A stretch of DNA of 64,000 nt from Halodesulfovibrio spirochaetisodalis (lineage in GTDB: Bacteria > Desulfobacterota > Desulfovibrionia > Desulfovibrionales > Desulfovibrionaceae). The stretch spans positions 1 through 64,000 of the forward strand of contig NZ_JXMS01000015.1 in assembly GCF_001672295.1 (NCBI RefSeq), given 5' to 3'. Below are positions 53,634 through 63,239 of the stretch, piece by piece (positions within the stretch are counted from its first letter, which is position 1; every line of letters begins with the position of its first letter). The notes beneath the pieces are model-generated. The model was given only the letters and a program-made list of their open reading frames with translations, had not been told where the DNA came from and ran no database searches. The position numbers and the translations under genes were made by a program.

Positions 53634-55727
53634 TTAACTCTGCTTCAATGTATTAATAACTCCGGTAAGTTCATCCGACAAACTGGCAAGTGTTGCCATT
53701 GTCCTTGCGGAATCACCTGCTGAAGAAGCCATATCCTCAGCAAGGCGGGTAACTTCTTCGACGCTGGCGTTAATTTCTTCACTCGTTGCGGATTGTTCTT
53801 CCGAAGCTGTGGCGATAACACGCACCATATCCGTTGAACTTTCGATCATCGTCGTCATGTTCGTCAACGCATCCCCCGCCTCTCTGGCAAGGCCGGTACA
53901 GTTTGAAACCACGTCACTGGTCTGCTTCATCGCTTCAATATTTTGCGATGTACCATCCTGAATGGCGGAAACAGCTTTTTCAACTTCAGATGTTGCCTGC
54001 ATGGTTTTTTCAGCAAGTTTTCGAACTTCATCAGCAACCACTGCAAAACCACGTCCGGCCTCTCCGGCACGGGCAGCTTCAATTGCCGCGTTTAACGCCA
54101 GCAGGTTAGTCTGGTCTGCAATATCGGAAATAACATCCATGATCTGACCGATTCCGTCGGCTTTCTCACCAAGGGAGCCGAGGCTTTCTGTCATTTCTTC
54201 CGAACGGACAGCAACGTCGTTAATTGCAGAAACAACTTCCATTACAGCCTGCGCTTCATGCACGACACTATGCCGCATAGCATCAGAATGCTTAGCAGCA
54301 TCAGAAGCATTTCTGGCAACTTCCATAACGGCGACATTCATCTGCTCCATTGCAGTGGCAGTTTCACCACTGCGGGCAGCCTGCCGTTCTGTTCCGTTCC
54401 GTGTCTGCTCAACAAGATCAGTCAATTCATGTGATACTGAACCAATATTTTCTACGATCACTTCCAACTGCCCTGCAGCCTGATTCAAGCCTTCCCTGCG
54501 CGCCACATCAGCCTGCGCCTGTGCTTCTGCAGCAGCCTGCAACGCATCATTTGCCCGGGCAGTCTGCTCTTCTGCTTCTTTGGTCTGTCTGTCTGCGGTC
54601 GTTAATGACTGTACAAGACTGCTCACCATTTCCTTCAGCGCAGTATGCAAATCAAATAGCTCTCCAGTAGCACCAAGATCCTTTTGCACGGTCGAATAGG
54701 TTCCCTTAGTAACATCCTTAGCTGAATCAATCACCCGATACAACGGTTTCAACGTTCTCAAGACAACAAGGTAGCCAATGAACCCGATGAGTAACGCAAT
54801 ACCAAGTCCTGCCGCCAAGGTGGCTTTTGTACTTGCATCAGCTGCGTGGAAAACCTCTTCTTTGTCTTGCAGAACAATCAACTTATGACCTGTATCTTTT
54901 ACTGTGTGCAGTCGCGCCAACACATCACCATTGCTGGAATCGCATTCATACACCCCGTCAGTTTTATCAGCAAAAAAATCCAGCACAGCATCGCCGGTAG
55001 AACCAGATCGCTTCATGAGCAGTTCATCATTTCCCGGAGCAGCCAATACAGTACCATTCTTTTCGAGCAGAATAACCCGACCTGTTTCCCCGATTTTGAT
55101 CTCCGACATCAGGTTAACAAGCATAGCCAGCTGCACATCAATGGCGACAACCCCAAGCACATCGCCTTTTCTGTTTTTCACAACTGTCATAGCGCTTGCC
55201 ACAGGCATCCCTGACGTACTCTGATACGCCTGCGAAACAGATGAGCCAGTGGCGGAAACAACCGCATCTTTATACCACGGACGTTGTCTAGGGTCATAGT
55301 TCGGTGGCAGCTTTGTAGGGTCGGACAGAATAATACCACCAGTATTGCTTCCAAAAAACACCATGTCATATGCTTCATGGGCGACACGGGAATTTGAAAA
55401 TTTTTCAGCAATATGCCGTTCCCATTCTGTCAGCTCGTCCAGCGTATAATTTATTTCAGTATCAATAGTACTGTTAAACGTGAACGGCCCTTCGGCTTCA
55501 TGAATCTCCTCCATCAACGCTATCTCTTTTGTCGTTCTGACAACATCTGCGAAAAAACTACTTACAACCCCACCTGCAAGATTCGCATTTGTCTCTGAAG
55601 AAGACACAAAAGACTCCACAGCGTTATCGCGCACAATAATATTCGACACAGCAAGAACTGAAAGAACCGAAACCATCGACGCAACCATCACCAAAGCAGT
55701 TACTTTGGCTTTAATACTTCTAAACAT
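53634..55727 (-). CDS. Methyl-accepting chemotaxis protein with Cache domain
   Basis: A 697-residue chemoreceptor: first membrane helix 8-30, periplasmic dCache domain ([41 protein letters not shown]), second helix near 305-325, and the conserved tip [18 protein letters not shown]...[14 protein letters not shown]. Its overall layout and many segments parallel the receptor at 19319-21409, so they are paralogues that probably differ in ligand. A strong GGGGGG ribosome site precedes the ATG. Confidence 0.93.
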   Translation of the reverse strand: MFRSIKAKVTALVMVASMVSVLSVLAVSNIIVRDNAVESFVSSSETNANLAGGVVSSFFADVVRTTKEIALMEEIHEAEGPFTFNSTIDTEINYTLDELTEWERHIAEKFSNSRVAHEAYDMVFFGSNTGGIILSDPTKLPPNYDPRQRPWYKDAVVSATGSSVSQAYQSTSGMPVASAMTVVKNRKGDVLGVVAIDVQLAMLVNLMSEIKIGETGRVILLEKNGTVLAAPGNDELLMKRSGSTGDAVLDFFADKTDGVYECDSSNGDVLARLHTVKDTGHKLIVLQDKEEVFHAADASTKATLAAGLGIALLIGFIGYLVVLRTLKPLYRVIDSAKDVTKGTYSTVQKDLGATGELFDLHTALKEMVSSLVQSLTTADRQTKEAEEQTARANDALQAAAEAQAQADVARREGLNQAAGQLEVIVENIGSVSHELTDLVEQTRNGTERQAARSGETATAMEQMNVAVMEVARNASDAAKHSDAMRHSVVHEAQAVMEVVSAINDVAVRSEEMTESLGSLGEKADGIGQIMDVISDIADQTNLLALNAAIEAARAGEAGRGFAVVADEVRKLAEKTMQATSEVEKAVSAIQDGTSQNIEAMKQTSDVVSNCTGLAREAGDALTNMTTMIESSTDMVRVIATASEEQSATSEEINASVEEVTRLAEDMASSAGDSARTMATLASLSDELTGVINTLKQS

Positions 55728-56169
55728 ATACCCCCCGGACTTTAGAAAATATTGTCACAACAAGACTTGCTTCAAAACAGGCATACTTCAATTGTAGATA
55801 GAACAGAGCATGTAGATAATTTTATGTATACACACACATCCTACACGACACTTGTTTGGTAGTACCCTTCAATATCTATTCGACGACACTGTCAGTTTCT
55901 TAAAATTTCCTGAAAATACAAGTCAATACACACTGACTTGCAGTATACACCCACATCAATACAAGTCAGAAAATGTAAAAAACTGTCTCATATAAATTTG
56001 GCTTACAATCGTTACCTTCTACAACTCCCGATTTTACAGTGCTATTTTACGTCATCTTTTTTTATTGTCTCAGCTCAAATTCTCTTCTTTACAAACCACG
56101 TAACATGTGTGATTTAGCTGTGTGGCGGTACGCCAAAAAGTTAACCACATAAAACCATCAGATTTTTCA
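55728..56169. other. Intergenic region with alternating CAAGTCA motifs
   Basis: About 440 A/T-rich bases with no gene seen. CAAGTCA occurs at 55919-55925 and 55962-55968, and its reverse complement at 55934-55940, a small cluster that could be regulator sites for the chemoreceptor or the following amidohydrolase gene. Confidence 0.4.
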
Positions 56170-57363
56170 ATGCTCAATGCCATCCGCGCCAGTCGCATCC
56201 TCACTATGGAAGGCCATAACACTTCCCCCCGAACAGATTCGGGGTACTATTCTTTTCCAGATGTCATTGAAGACGGCGTTATCGTCCACAATAGTTCAAC
56301 TATTGTGGACGTTCTTTCGTTCAAGGCATTTTCCAAAGCATACTCCATTAAAGCAGAGGATCTGGGTGACGTAACCCTGACTCCCGGCCTCATTAATTGC
56401 CACAACCATCTGGAGCTTTCCCACCTGAAGGGCAAGGCGACGTTTGGCAAAGGATTTGAGAGCTGGATTGAATCAGCATTGCCACTCATGGCAGCACCTG
56501 TAGATGCACAAAGCCTCTCTGCTGCAGTTTCAGAAATGAAAGAGAGCGGAACTGCACACATTGCTGATGTAAATGGACGTGCTCCTGAAGCTGTCTATGA
56601 TGCTGTGACAACCGCAGACTTAAGCTGCCACATTCAATTTGAAGTATTCGGCTATGATTTCCCGAATATTTCTGACGGCACCCTATGTGCTGATGATTTA
56701 TTTCCATCCTCAGCTGCCGCATTGCCGCTTGAAGCAAAAAAACGATGGATGACCCTTTCCGGTCACGCTCTTTATTCTACCAGCCCTGATGCGTTGGTAA
56801 TTGCTAAACAATGGTGCCGCTCTAATGAGCGGTATTTTTCTATCCATCTGGCAGAGCACCCCGGCGAAGAAGAGCTGCTCACTACAGGCACAGGACGCTT
56901 CAGAGAACAACTCTCCCGCAGAGTCCTGCCAAAAGACTTTACACCGCCTGCAATGCGGGCAGTACCCTATGCACACCACCTCGGCCTGCTGGATGAAACT
57001 ACCCTTGCAGTCCACTGTGTACACTGCACGCAAGATGATATCTCGATTCTCCAGCAGACCGGAACAAGTGTATGCCTCTGCCCCCGCTCAAACGAGCTTA
57101 TCGGGGTAGGAACTGCACCTATACGCAATTTTTTAGAAGCTGGCCTGCAACTGACCATCGGTACAGACAGCCTTGCTTCGAACCATGACCTGAATCTTTG
57201 GAATGAAGCACGCGTACTGCGTGATAGTTTCGATATACCTGCCGGTGCCCTCTTGCGCATGCTTACTGTTGCGGGCGCAAAAGCACTCGGCATTACGAAT
57301 GAACTGGGAACGTTGTCCAAAGGAAAACGATTCCACTACGCTATTTTGCCGGAAGACTTTTAG
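56170..57363 (+). CDS. Metal-dependent amidohydrolase / deaminase (cytosine-deaminase-like)
   Basis: A 397-residue amidohydrolase: TPGLINCHNHLELSHLKGKATF (HxH), YFSIHLAEHPGEEELL, TLAVHCVHCTQDDI and GTDSLASNHDLNLW give the His, His and Asp metal ligands and fit the TrzN/SsnA-type chlorohydrolase-deaminase group. In this group the substrates are purines, pyrimidines or related heterocycles. The next genes are pyrB and pyrC, so a pyrimidine link is plausible. I chose ATG 56170; the ribosome site is weak and an upstream GTG at 56122 is possible. A perfect 13-bp palindrome lies inside the coding region at 56284-56310. Confidence 0.85.
   Translation: MLNAIRASRILTMEGHNTSPRTDSGYYSFPDVIEDGVIVHNSSTIVDVLSFKAFSKAYSIKAEDLGDVTLTPGLINCHNHLELSHLKGKATFGKGFESWIESALPLMAAPVDAQSLSAAVSEMKESGTAHIADVNGRAPEAVYDAVTTADLSCHIQFEVFGYDFPNISDGTLCADDLFPSSAAALPLEAKKRWMTLSGHALYSTSPDALVIAKQWCRSNERYFSIHLAEHPGEEELLTTGTGRFREQLSRRVLPKDFTPPAMRAVPYAHHLGLLDETTLAVHCVHCTQDDISILQQTGTSVCLCPRSNELIGVGTAPIRNFLEAGLQLTIGTDSLASNHDLNLWNEARVLRDSFDIPAGALLRMLTVAGAKALGITNELGTLSKGKRFHYAILPEDF
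56284..56310. repeat. 27-bp palindrome inside the amidohydrolase gene
   Basis: Arms of 13 bp (GTCCACAATAGTT at 56284-56296 and AACTATTGTGGAC at 56298-56310) are perfect reverse complements around a single C. It encodes VHNSSTIVD in the poorly conserved early part of the protein. Confidence 0.8.
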
Positions 57364-57408
57364 GCTTCCAATCATCATGGGCGTTGCCCGCAAACCAGAG
57401 AAAATGAA

Positions 57409-58362
57409 ATGTCACAAGAAAAACACTTCATCTGGCCGCACAAGGACCTTTTGGACGTTAGTCAGCTGTCACTCGAAGAAGTTTCTCATCTTCTCGACAC
57501 AGCCGAGCAATTTCACGAAATCAATCAGCGCCCTGTTAAGAAGGTTCCAACCCTCAAGGGTAAAAGCGTTGTGCTCTTTTTTGCAGAGCCAAGTACGCGG
57601 ACAAAAACCTCATTCGACGTTGCAGGCAAGCGCTTGTCTGCAGACACCTTTTCGCTTTCCAGCAGCAGTTCAAGTCTGACCAAAGGCGAAAGCCTTAAAG
57701 ACACAGCACTGACTCTGGAAGCAATGAATCCTGATGTGATTGTACTGCGCCACAAAGCAAACGGTGCATCACAGTTCATTGCAGAACGCCTTGACTGCGC
57801 AGTAGTCAACGCAGGTGACGGTTGCCATGCCCACCCTACGCAAGCAATTCTGGACAACTTCACCCTACGCAGAGCTTGGAACAACGAGTACGCAGGAAGA
57901 ACTCTCCTGATTCTCGGCGATGTCCGACACAGCCGTGTTGCCCGTTCCAATATCAACCTGCTCACCCGTCAGGGTGTTAAGGTTCGCTTATGCGCCCCGC
58001 GCACACTGCTACCGCACACTGTGCACAACTGGCCTGTGGAAATTTACCACGACCTTACCAAAGCAGTAGAAGGCGTTGACGCAGTTATGTGCCTGCGCTT
58101 GCAGTTGGAGCGCCAACAGGCAGGCTTACTGCCTGAGCTCAGCGAGTATGCACGCATGTTCTGCCTCACAGGGAATCATATGGAGATGGCAAAGGAAGGA
58201 GCTAAAATTCTTCATCCTGGCCCAATGAACAGAGGACTTGAAATTGCGTCTGATCTTGCAGACTGCAACGAGAGCCGAGTTCTTAATCAGGTCTCCGCAG
58301 GTGTCGCCACCCGCATGGCGATTCTGTACCTCCACGCAACCCGTAAAGATAAAGGAGCATAG
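57409..58362 (+). CDS. pyrB: Aspartate carbamoyltransferase catalytic subunit
   Basis: A 317-residue ATCase catalytic chain. Carbamoyl-phosphate motif [20 protein letters not shown], then [38 protein letters not shown], the aspartate-domain [20 protein letters not shown] and the C-terminal [15 protein letters not shown]. It makes carbamoyl-aspartate in pyrimidine synthesis. pyrC follows two bases after the stop. No regulatory chain (pyrI) is adjacent. Confidence 0.97.
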   Translation: MSQEKHFIWPHKDLLDVSQLSLEEVSHLLDTAEQFHEINQRPVKKVPTLKGKSVVLFFAEPSTRTKTSFDVAGKRLSADTFSLSSSSSSLTKGESLKDTALTLEAMNPDVIVLRHKANGASQFIAERLDCAVVNAGDGCHAHPTQAILDNFTLRRAWNNEYAGRTLLILGDVRHSRVARSNINLLTRQGVKVRLCAPRTLLPHTVHNWPVEIYHDLTKAVEGVDAVMCLRLQLERQQAGLLPELSEYARMFCLTGNHMEMAKEGAKILHPGPMNRGLEIASDLADCNESRVLNQVSAGVATRMAILYLHATRKDKGA

Positions 58363-58364
58363 CC

Positions 58365-59630
58365 ATGACAAACTTGTTTATTTCCAATGGCCTGCTTCGT
58401 GGAAAATCTGTCGATATTCTTGTTTCCGGCTCAACTATTGTTTCCGTGAAACCACACGGGGAAACAACTGCACCGGAAGACACAGAAGTTGTTGACGCTT
58501 CAGGGCTCATCGTATTCCCAAGCTTTTACGACTGCCATGTTCATTTGCGTGAACCGGGCTATGAATACAAAGAAGACATCGAATCCGGCCTGTCCGCAGC
58601 AGCACATGGTGGTTTCGGAGGCGTGTTAGCCATGGCCAACACTAACCCGACAAACGACGCTGCCTCTGTAACAGAGTCAATGCTGCAAAAAGCACAGCAG
58701 ACATGGCCTAACGGACCATACCTGTACCCAATCGGCGCTGCGACAATAGGTCTCAAAGGCAAAGAGCTTGCCCCTATGGGTGAACTTGCTGAGGCAGGTT
58801 GCGTTGCTATTTCCAACGACGGCATGCCGGTAGGCGGTGCTGAAATGTTCCGTCACTGCATGGAATACGCTGCCACTTTCGGACTAACCATCATTGACCA
58901 TTGTGAAGACCCGACTCTCGCCAAAGACTGCCACATGAACGAAGGCACCGTGAGCGAAGCAATAGGCGTCAAAGGTCAGCCGGTTGTTGCCGAATCCATG
59001 CAGGTTGCCCGCGATATTCTGCTCGCAGAATACCTTAATCTGCCAGTGCATCTTGCACACATCAGCTGCAAACAGTCTGTAGATCTTATCCGCTGGGCAA
59101 AATCCAGAGGTGTTAAGGTTACTGCGGAAACATGCCCGCATTACCTTATTCTTACAGACGAAATCCTCAAAGGATACTCCACAGCAGCAAAAGTAAATCC
59201 CCCATTGCGTAGCGAAGAAGATCGCCTTGCAATGAAGGAAGCAGTCAAAGACGGCACCATTGATATCTTTGTGACCGACCATGCACCGCATGCTGACCAT
59301 GAAAAAGAACACCCTATCGAGGGCGCACCTAACGGTATCTCCGGTATGGACAGCGCCGTAGCTCTTACATGGACTCAAGTGCAGGACGGCACCATCACAG
59401 AAGATGAATTCATCAAACTGTGGGCTGAAAAACCAGCAGAAATATTCAAACTCCCGCTCAACACTTTTGCTGAAGGCGACATTGCGGACTTCTTCCTCTT
59501 CGATCCAAACGAAGAATGGAAGCTCACAGAAGACGCCATGTATTCCAAAGGCAAAAACACACCGTTTCTGAACTCTACACTCAAAGGCCGCGTAAAAGCT
59601 CACTGGCTTGGCGGAACCCGTGTTGTTTAG
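58365..59630 (+). CDS. pyrC: Dihydroorotase
   Basis: A 421-residue type I dihydroorotase: zinc site DCHVHLREPGYEYKEDIESG, IIDHCEDP, VHLAHISCKQSVDLIRWA, and FVTDHAPHADHEKE with the catalytic Asp, plus the C-terminal substrate segment. It closes carbamoyl-aspartate to dihydroorotate, the step after PyrB. AAAGGAG precedes the ATG. The unit ends before a repeat-rich intergenic region. Confidence 0.97.
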   Translation: MTNLFISNGLLRGKSVDILVSGSTIVSVKPHGETTAPEDTEVVDASGLIVFPSFYDCHVHLREPGYEYKEDIESGLSAAAHGGFGGVLAMANTNPTNDAASVTESMLQKAQQTWPNGPYLYPIGAATIGLKGKELAPMGELAEAGCVAISNDGMPVGGAEMFRHCMEYAATFGLTIIDHCEDPTLAKDCHMNEGTVSEAIGVKGQPVVAESMQVARDILLAEYLNLPVHLAHISCKQSVDLIRWAKSRGVKVTAETCPHYLILTDEILKGYSTAAKVNPPLRSEEDRLAMKEAVKDGTIDIFVTDHAPHADHEKEHPIEGAPNGISGMDSAVALTWTQVQDGTITEDEFIKLWAEKPAEIFKLPLNTFAEGDIADFFLFDPNEEWKLTEDAMYSKGKNTPFLNSTLKGRVKAHWLGGTRVV

Positions 59631-59660
59631 AACGAATGAAGAAGGATAGAAGACGTCAGG

Positions 59661-59742
59661 GATAGCCTCCGGCGGGTCTCCGACGGGCAAGCGGGCTCTG
59701 CCCCTTGCATCCCCGCGAGAGGGACTCCCTCTCGACTGCGGC
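59661..59742 (+). repeat. Dispersed GC-rich intergenic repeat, copy 3
   Basis: GCCTCCGGCGGGTCTCCGAC, GGGCAAGCGGGCTCTGCCCC and TTGCATCCCCGCGAGAGGGA occur in order, just after pyrC. It is the fullest plus-orientation copy. Confidence 0.8.
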
Positions 59743-59786
59743 ATTTGCTCTCGCACGTGATGCCATCATTCCTTACTCAATGAATA

Positions 59787-59830
59787 AAAGGAGCTGGAAA
59801 ACTCAAGCCGAGTACTCCAGCTCCTTTCTT
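59787..59830 (+). terminator. Terminator of the pyrB-pyrC unit
   Basis: AAAGGAGCTGGA and TCCAGCTCCTTT form a 12-bp stem followed by a T-rich tract. A second, diverged version of the same hairpin lies at about 60012-60055. Confidence 0.75.
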
Positions 59831-59863
59831 ATTTCTATATCTTAATCAAATACCTTTTTCATC

Positions 59864-59960
59864 GGGGATGCCTCCGGCGGATGTCCAACAAGTCTTCAAC
59901 TGACAAGCGGGCTCTGCCCCTTACATCCCGCGAAAGGGACACTCTTCTCGACTGCAAAAC
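59864..59960 (+). repeat. Dispersed GC-rich intergenic repeat, copy 4
   Basis: GATGCCTCCGGCGGATGTCC, then GACAAGCGGGCTCTGCCCC and CATCCCGCGAAAGGGACAC. With its following hairpin (60012-60055) it is a diverged duplicate of copy 3 plus terminator. Confidence 0.75.
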
Positions 59961-60072
59961 TTCTTCTTGCTCGGCAACACCATAAATCCTCATTCAACAT
60001 ACGTATAAATAAAAGGAGCTGAAGAACTCACGACATGAGAACTTCAACTCCCATTAACTGCATTAGGTTACC

Positions 60073-60150
60073 TCCCCCTATACGGGGTCAAGGGGGTATT
60101 CCCCCTTGCGGGGATGCAAGGGGCAGAGCCCGCTTGCCCGCCGGAGGCAC
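60073..60150 (-). repeat. Dispersed GC-rich intergenic repeat, copy 5 (inverted)
   Basis: Reverse-orientation copy: CGGGGTCAAGGGGGTATTCC, GCGGGGATGCAAGGGGCAG and GCCCGCTTGCCCGCCGGAGG. It abuts the stop of the superoxide-reductase-like gene. Confidence 0.8.
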
Positions 60151-60160
60151 TACACTCCGG

Positions 60161-60559
60161 CTATAGCGTAAACTCCTTGATCCAAAGATCATGGAGATTA
60201 CAAAAGCTGGTAGCCACGTACTTGCCTTTTTTCTTTAAGACAGCTTTTGAAACTGGATCTTCTTTCCAGTTAAACGTCTTTGAATGTACGACTTCACCAT
60301 CTTCTGCAACTATTGTGTGGCGAACAATGTAATGCTCTTCACTCATTGGATGCGGTGTTGTTATCACCACATCCAGATCTTTTGTATCGATAATAGGAAC
60401 ATGCAGCTTCTGCTTTCCTTTCCACATACCGGTTTGATCTTCTGTATAAACAATCCCCTTATCCATTGTGAAATCCCAAGCATATGCCGGAACAGTCTTA
60501 ATTACAGAAACACCGGCAAGCATTGCTGCACCGGCTAAAAATTGTCTACGAGTACTCAT
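60161..60559 (-). CDS. Tat-exported superoxide-reductase-like protein (desulfoferrodoxin fold)
   Basis: A 132-residue protein. The leader MSTRRQFLAGAAMLAGVSVI is a twin-arginine signal. The mature part is a single desulfoferrodoxin centre-II domain with all five iron ligands apparently present: His53 in LHVPII, His70 and His76 in HPMSEEHYI, Cys120 and His123 in CNLHDLW. The Glu-Lys pair that normally precedes the first His is Lys-Leu here, so the catalytic lysine is missing, and the usual Gly after the last His is Asp. It would be a periplasmic iron protein. GGAAGG precedes the ATG at 60559. Confidence 0.85.
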   Translation of the reverse strand: MSTRRQFLAGAAMLAGVSVIKTVPAYAWDFTMDKGIVYTEDQTGMWKGKQKLHVPIIDTKDLDVVITTPHPMSEEHYIVRHTIVAEDGEVVHSKTFNWKEDPVSKAVLKKKGKYVATSFCNLHDLWIKEFTL

Positions 60560-60786
60560 ATAAACCTTCCTGTCAGTATGTTGCACCAGCAGTTACTGGT
60601 ATCCGGTAAAAAAAGCGGACAGTCCTGATTTAAAATCATGCAACTTGGCAGTAAGTTAAATGATATCTTTCACAGGAATGCACCTCGACTTTTGCCCACA
60701 CAAACGATAGTGACCACCCACTTGCCACAATTGAACACCGTACACAGACCATATCTTGAATCCACTCACAGCAAGCAGGAGAATAC

Positions 60787-61533
60787 ATGAAGAAAAACAA
60801 CAACCAAGGGTATACAGTTCTGACAAGCGAAAACGCACAGATTGGTACTCCTTCTCAGCCACAACAACCTGCTCTTTTCAAATACATAGTAAAGTTAGTT
60901 TTCTTTCTGGTTCGATTTGCCCTTATTCTGCTGGGATTATTTATAGCTATAAACCGGCTTGCCAGTTTTGCTGCAACAGGACAGATAGTCTCACTTGCCT
61001 TTGCTCTTGCTGGATTAATTTTAGTGGGTATAGGCGTAGGTAAGAATTTCAGAACAAAGACATATTCTTCCCTGAGAAAAATTATTCACTTTCTCTCAGG
61101 CGCACTGGGGCTCCTCTTACAGGCTGGCTTTTTCAATACCATGCTGGAAGAAGGTGGGTCGTCAAAAGCCCTTTTATGCCTTGCTATAGGATGTGGCCTA
61201 TTAGTTATATCCTACCTCACTCGCGATCCTCAAAAAAAACGCAGCAAGGCACCAACCAATGAAATGCAACGTGAGTCAGATGAAAATGAAGATAAAATGA
61301 TCTTTGATACTGAAACCCTGACAGATCTCCTGCCTGAAATAATTACAGATATGTTGCATCAGACAAAGAAACAGGCCACATGCACCAGCATTCACTCCAT
61401 CAGCTACAAGGGTACAGAACCCACAGGGGCAATAGCTGTCCTGAATACCGGCGAGGAAATTCAAATCGACATGAGTATTAGTGAGGACGACGGACTAGCC
61501 ATCGAACTCTCTCAACCACTCGACCAGAATTAA
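60787..61533 (+). CDS. Membrane protein of unknown function
   Basis: A 248-residue protein not recognised. A polar N terminus (about 30 residues) is followed by four hydrophobic segments (about 33-55, 62-82, 98-115, 122-142) and a charged cytoplasmic C-terminal domain (RESDENEDKMIFDTETLTDLLPEIITDMLHQ...). The last 60 residues alternate beta-type segments (SIHSISYKGTEPTGAIAVL, EIQIDMSISEDDGLAIEL). GGAGAA precedes the ATG. It is a single gene ending in a terminator at 61555-61586. Confidence 0.75.
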   Translation: MKKNNNQGYTVLTSENAQIGTPSQPQQPALFKYIVKLVFFLVRFALILLGLFIAINRLASFAATGQIVSLAFALAGLILVGIGVGKNFRTKTYSSLRKIIHFLSGALGLLLQAGFFNTMLEEGGSSKALLCLAIGCGLLVISYLTRDPQKKRSKAPTNEMQRESDENEDKMIFDTETLTDLLPEIITDMLHQTKKQATCTSIHSISYKGTEPTGAIAVLNTGEEIQIDMSISEDDGLAIELSQPLDQN

Positions 61534-61554
61534 TTCCAGACCTGAAAAAATAAA

Positions 61555-61588
61555 AAAAGCCGGACAACATATGTTGTCCGGCTTTACT
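61555..61588. terminator. Bidirectional terminator between the membrane protein and HD-domain genes
   Basis: AAAGCCGGACAACATATGTTGTCCGGCTTT reads as two perfect arms around CATATG (AAGCCGGACAA with TTGTCCGGCTT), with flanking A and T runs. Confidence 0.9.
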
Positions 61589-61635
61589 AGTCATTGTCGT
61601 CAGCGCAGCATTATGCTGGGCAATCGCACGCAATA

Positions 61636-62952
61636 TTACATTTTATATTCACGTACAAAAGCAATCGCTTCTTCTACAGTAGTAACTTTACCTTCAATCT
61701 GTGCTTTAAGCAGTTCATCACGCAGGATACCTACGTGCGGACCAGGTTTAAGGTTAGTTGCTTCCATAATTTCGTTACCGTTCAGGAACGGCTCAATCAT
61801 CTGCTCTGGAGTATCAGCACGCTCAAGCCACTTCATGTTGTGGTTGAAAGCGGTGAATGCAATGCCGCGTGCTTTCACATCTGCACGTGCCATTTCAATA
61901 AGACGCGGGTACTCATCAAGAGAACGGAAACGACGAATACCTTTGTCAGTAAGCATGCTGTGGAAGAACTGGTGATGCTTAACAAGGTGACATACCAGAT
62001 CGATATCCTGCGGCAGGAAGGACAAGCGGTTCATGATCTTTCTGGTTACTTTTGCACCGACACGGCAGAACTGGTTAAATGTCCATGTCTCGTCACTGTA
62101 CTCTGCAGTGTAAAGTTTACCGATGTTACTGCACAGAACCGCAAAAGTACCGAACCAGTCGTACGGAAGTTCTTCAGGGTAATGACGCATAGTCTCGATA
62201 GTATGCTCAAATACAGACTGCTCTTCACCGGTGTCTTCATTTTTAATATGTGTACAACGGGAAAGTGCAGCCAGCTCCGGCATGAGGCCATGCAGAATCA
62301 TGGAATCGAACAGCAGTTCAACAAAGCGCCACATATTCTCAGCTTCTACTTTGCGCCATTCTTCCATAATGCTGTGGGAAGGCACGTAGTCGAGAATACG
62401 GGATGTAGCTTTAACAATAGCAATCCAAGTATTGTTATCAATCGGCAGATCATAGTTTGCAGCAAAGCGCAGAGCGCGAATACCAAGCAGGTAGTTACGA
62501 CGCAACGTGTCGTCTGGAATGCCAGCAAATTTTACAACACCGGAAGCAATGTCTTCAAAGCCTTCATACATTTCAGAACCCGGAACATACGGGCAAGCAT
62601 ACTGTGTAGGAATGCTACCAAACTTCTCTTCCATGCGTTTAAGCAAGTGAGGAGTAATACGGGCAATACTTTCTTCCGGATGAGAGGCATCTTCTACATC
62701 TGTCGGGTAGAAACGGTAGGTAATGTCTGCTTCTTTCAGCAATGCAACAACACCGCGCTCGGAACCGGCAGTAACGTTAGGGAACATGCGCTGAATCTCA
62801 TCAAACGGGGCTTCACACGCAATATCCAATTCGGTTTCGTCAGCGCCTTCAAGCAATTCGCGCTGCAGCTGGGCGTTAACAACATACGCATCGAAACCGT
62901 TACGCATTATAGTCTTACAAATGCCGATGGCATCCTTAAAAGGCTGAGTCAT
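61636..62952 (-). CDS. Degenerate tRNA nucleotidyltransferase/poly(A) polymerase-like protein with HD domain
   Basis: A 438-residue protein with the domain order of CCA-adding enzymes: a small N-terminal nucleotidyltransferase-like part, a helical neck (LRRNYLLGIRALRFAANYDLPID is the typical RFA segment), and a C-terminal HD domain (EEQSVFEHTIETMRHY, LVCHLVKHHQF). The catalytic signature GG-VRD is replaced by VNAQLQREL and the DxD by ELDIACEA, so nucleotidyl transfer is doubtful while phosphohydrolase activity of the HD part is possible. GGGAGG precedes the ATG. Confidence 0.78.
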   Translation of the reverse strand: MTQPFKDAIGICKTIMRNGFDAYVVNAQLQRELLEGADETELDIACEAPFDEIQRMFPNVTAGSERGVVALLKEADITYRFYPTDVEDASHPEESIARITPHLLKRMEEKFGSIPTQYACPYVPGSEMYEGFEDIASGVVKFAGIPDDTLRRNYLLGIRALRFAANYDLPIDNNTWIAIVKATSRILDYVPSHSIMEEWRKVEAENMWRFVELLFDSMILHGLMPELAALSRCTHIKNEDTGEEQSVFEHTIETMRHYPEELPYDWFGTFAVLCSNIGKLYTAEYSDETWTFNQFCRVGAKVTRKIMNRLSFLPQDIDLVCHLVKHHQFFHSMLTDKGIRRFRSLDEYPRLIEMARADVKARGIAFTAFNHNMKWLERADTPEQMIEPFLNGNEIMEATNLKPGPHVGILRDELLKAQIEGKVTTVEEAIAFVREYKM

Positions 62953-63015
62953 TCATCCTCCCATTGCAGAACCGGAAAAATACGGGACCGCATAATCTCA
63001 TATAGTATGCTATAG

Positions 63016-63239
63016 TAAGGACATAGCGTTTTGATAATATAACAGGTCAACATGCATTGTGAAATATAACACATGCTCAATAGACACGCAAATAACCATT
63101 AGCAATCGTACTCACCAATGTGTATCTGCTACTGGTAATGACGAATCTTCTGTTTGTACAGAGATGTATTGGCTATTTTCGTCTTTTTTCCGAAACTCTT
63201 TAGAGTCCGGAATCCTTATGACCGCCCCCACCTGATTGA
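63016..63239. other. Short intergenic region, nothing recognised
   Basis: Between the HD protein start and the LysR regulator stop; no hairpin with a T run and no frame with a ribosome site was found. Confidence 0.4.

Noticed and set aside
61594-63015. A 473-codon open frame opposite the HD-domain gene
   Set aside because: Composition is unlike a real protein (many Cys, Phe, Thr, His); the minus-strand frame has clear homology, a ribosome site and a terminator.
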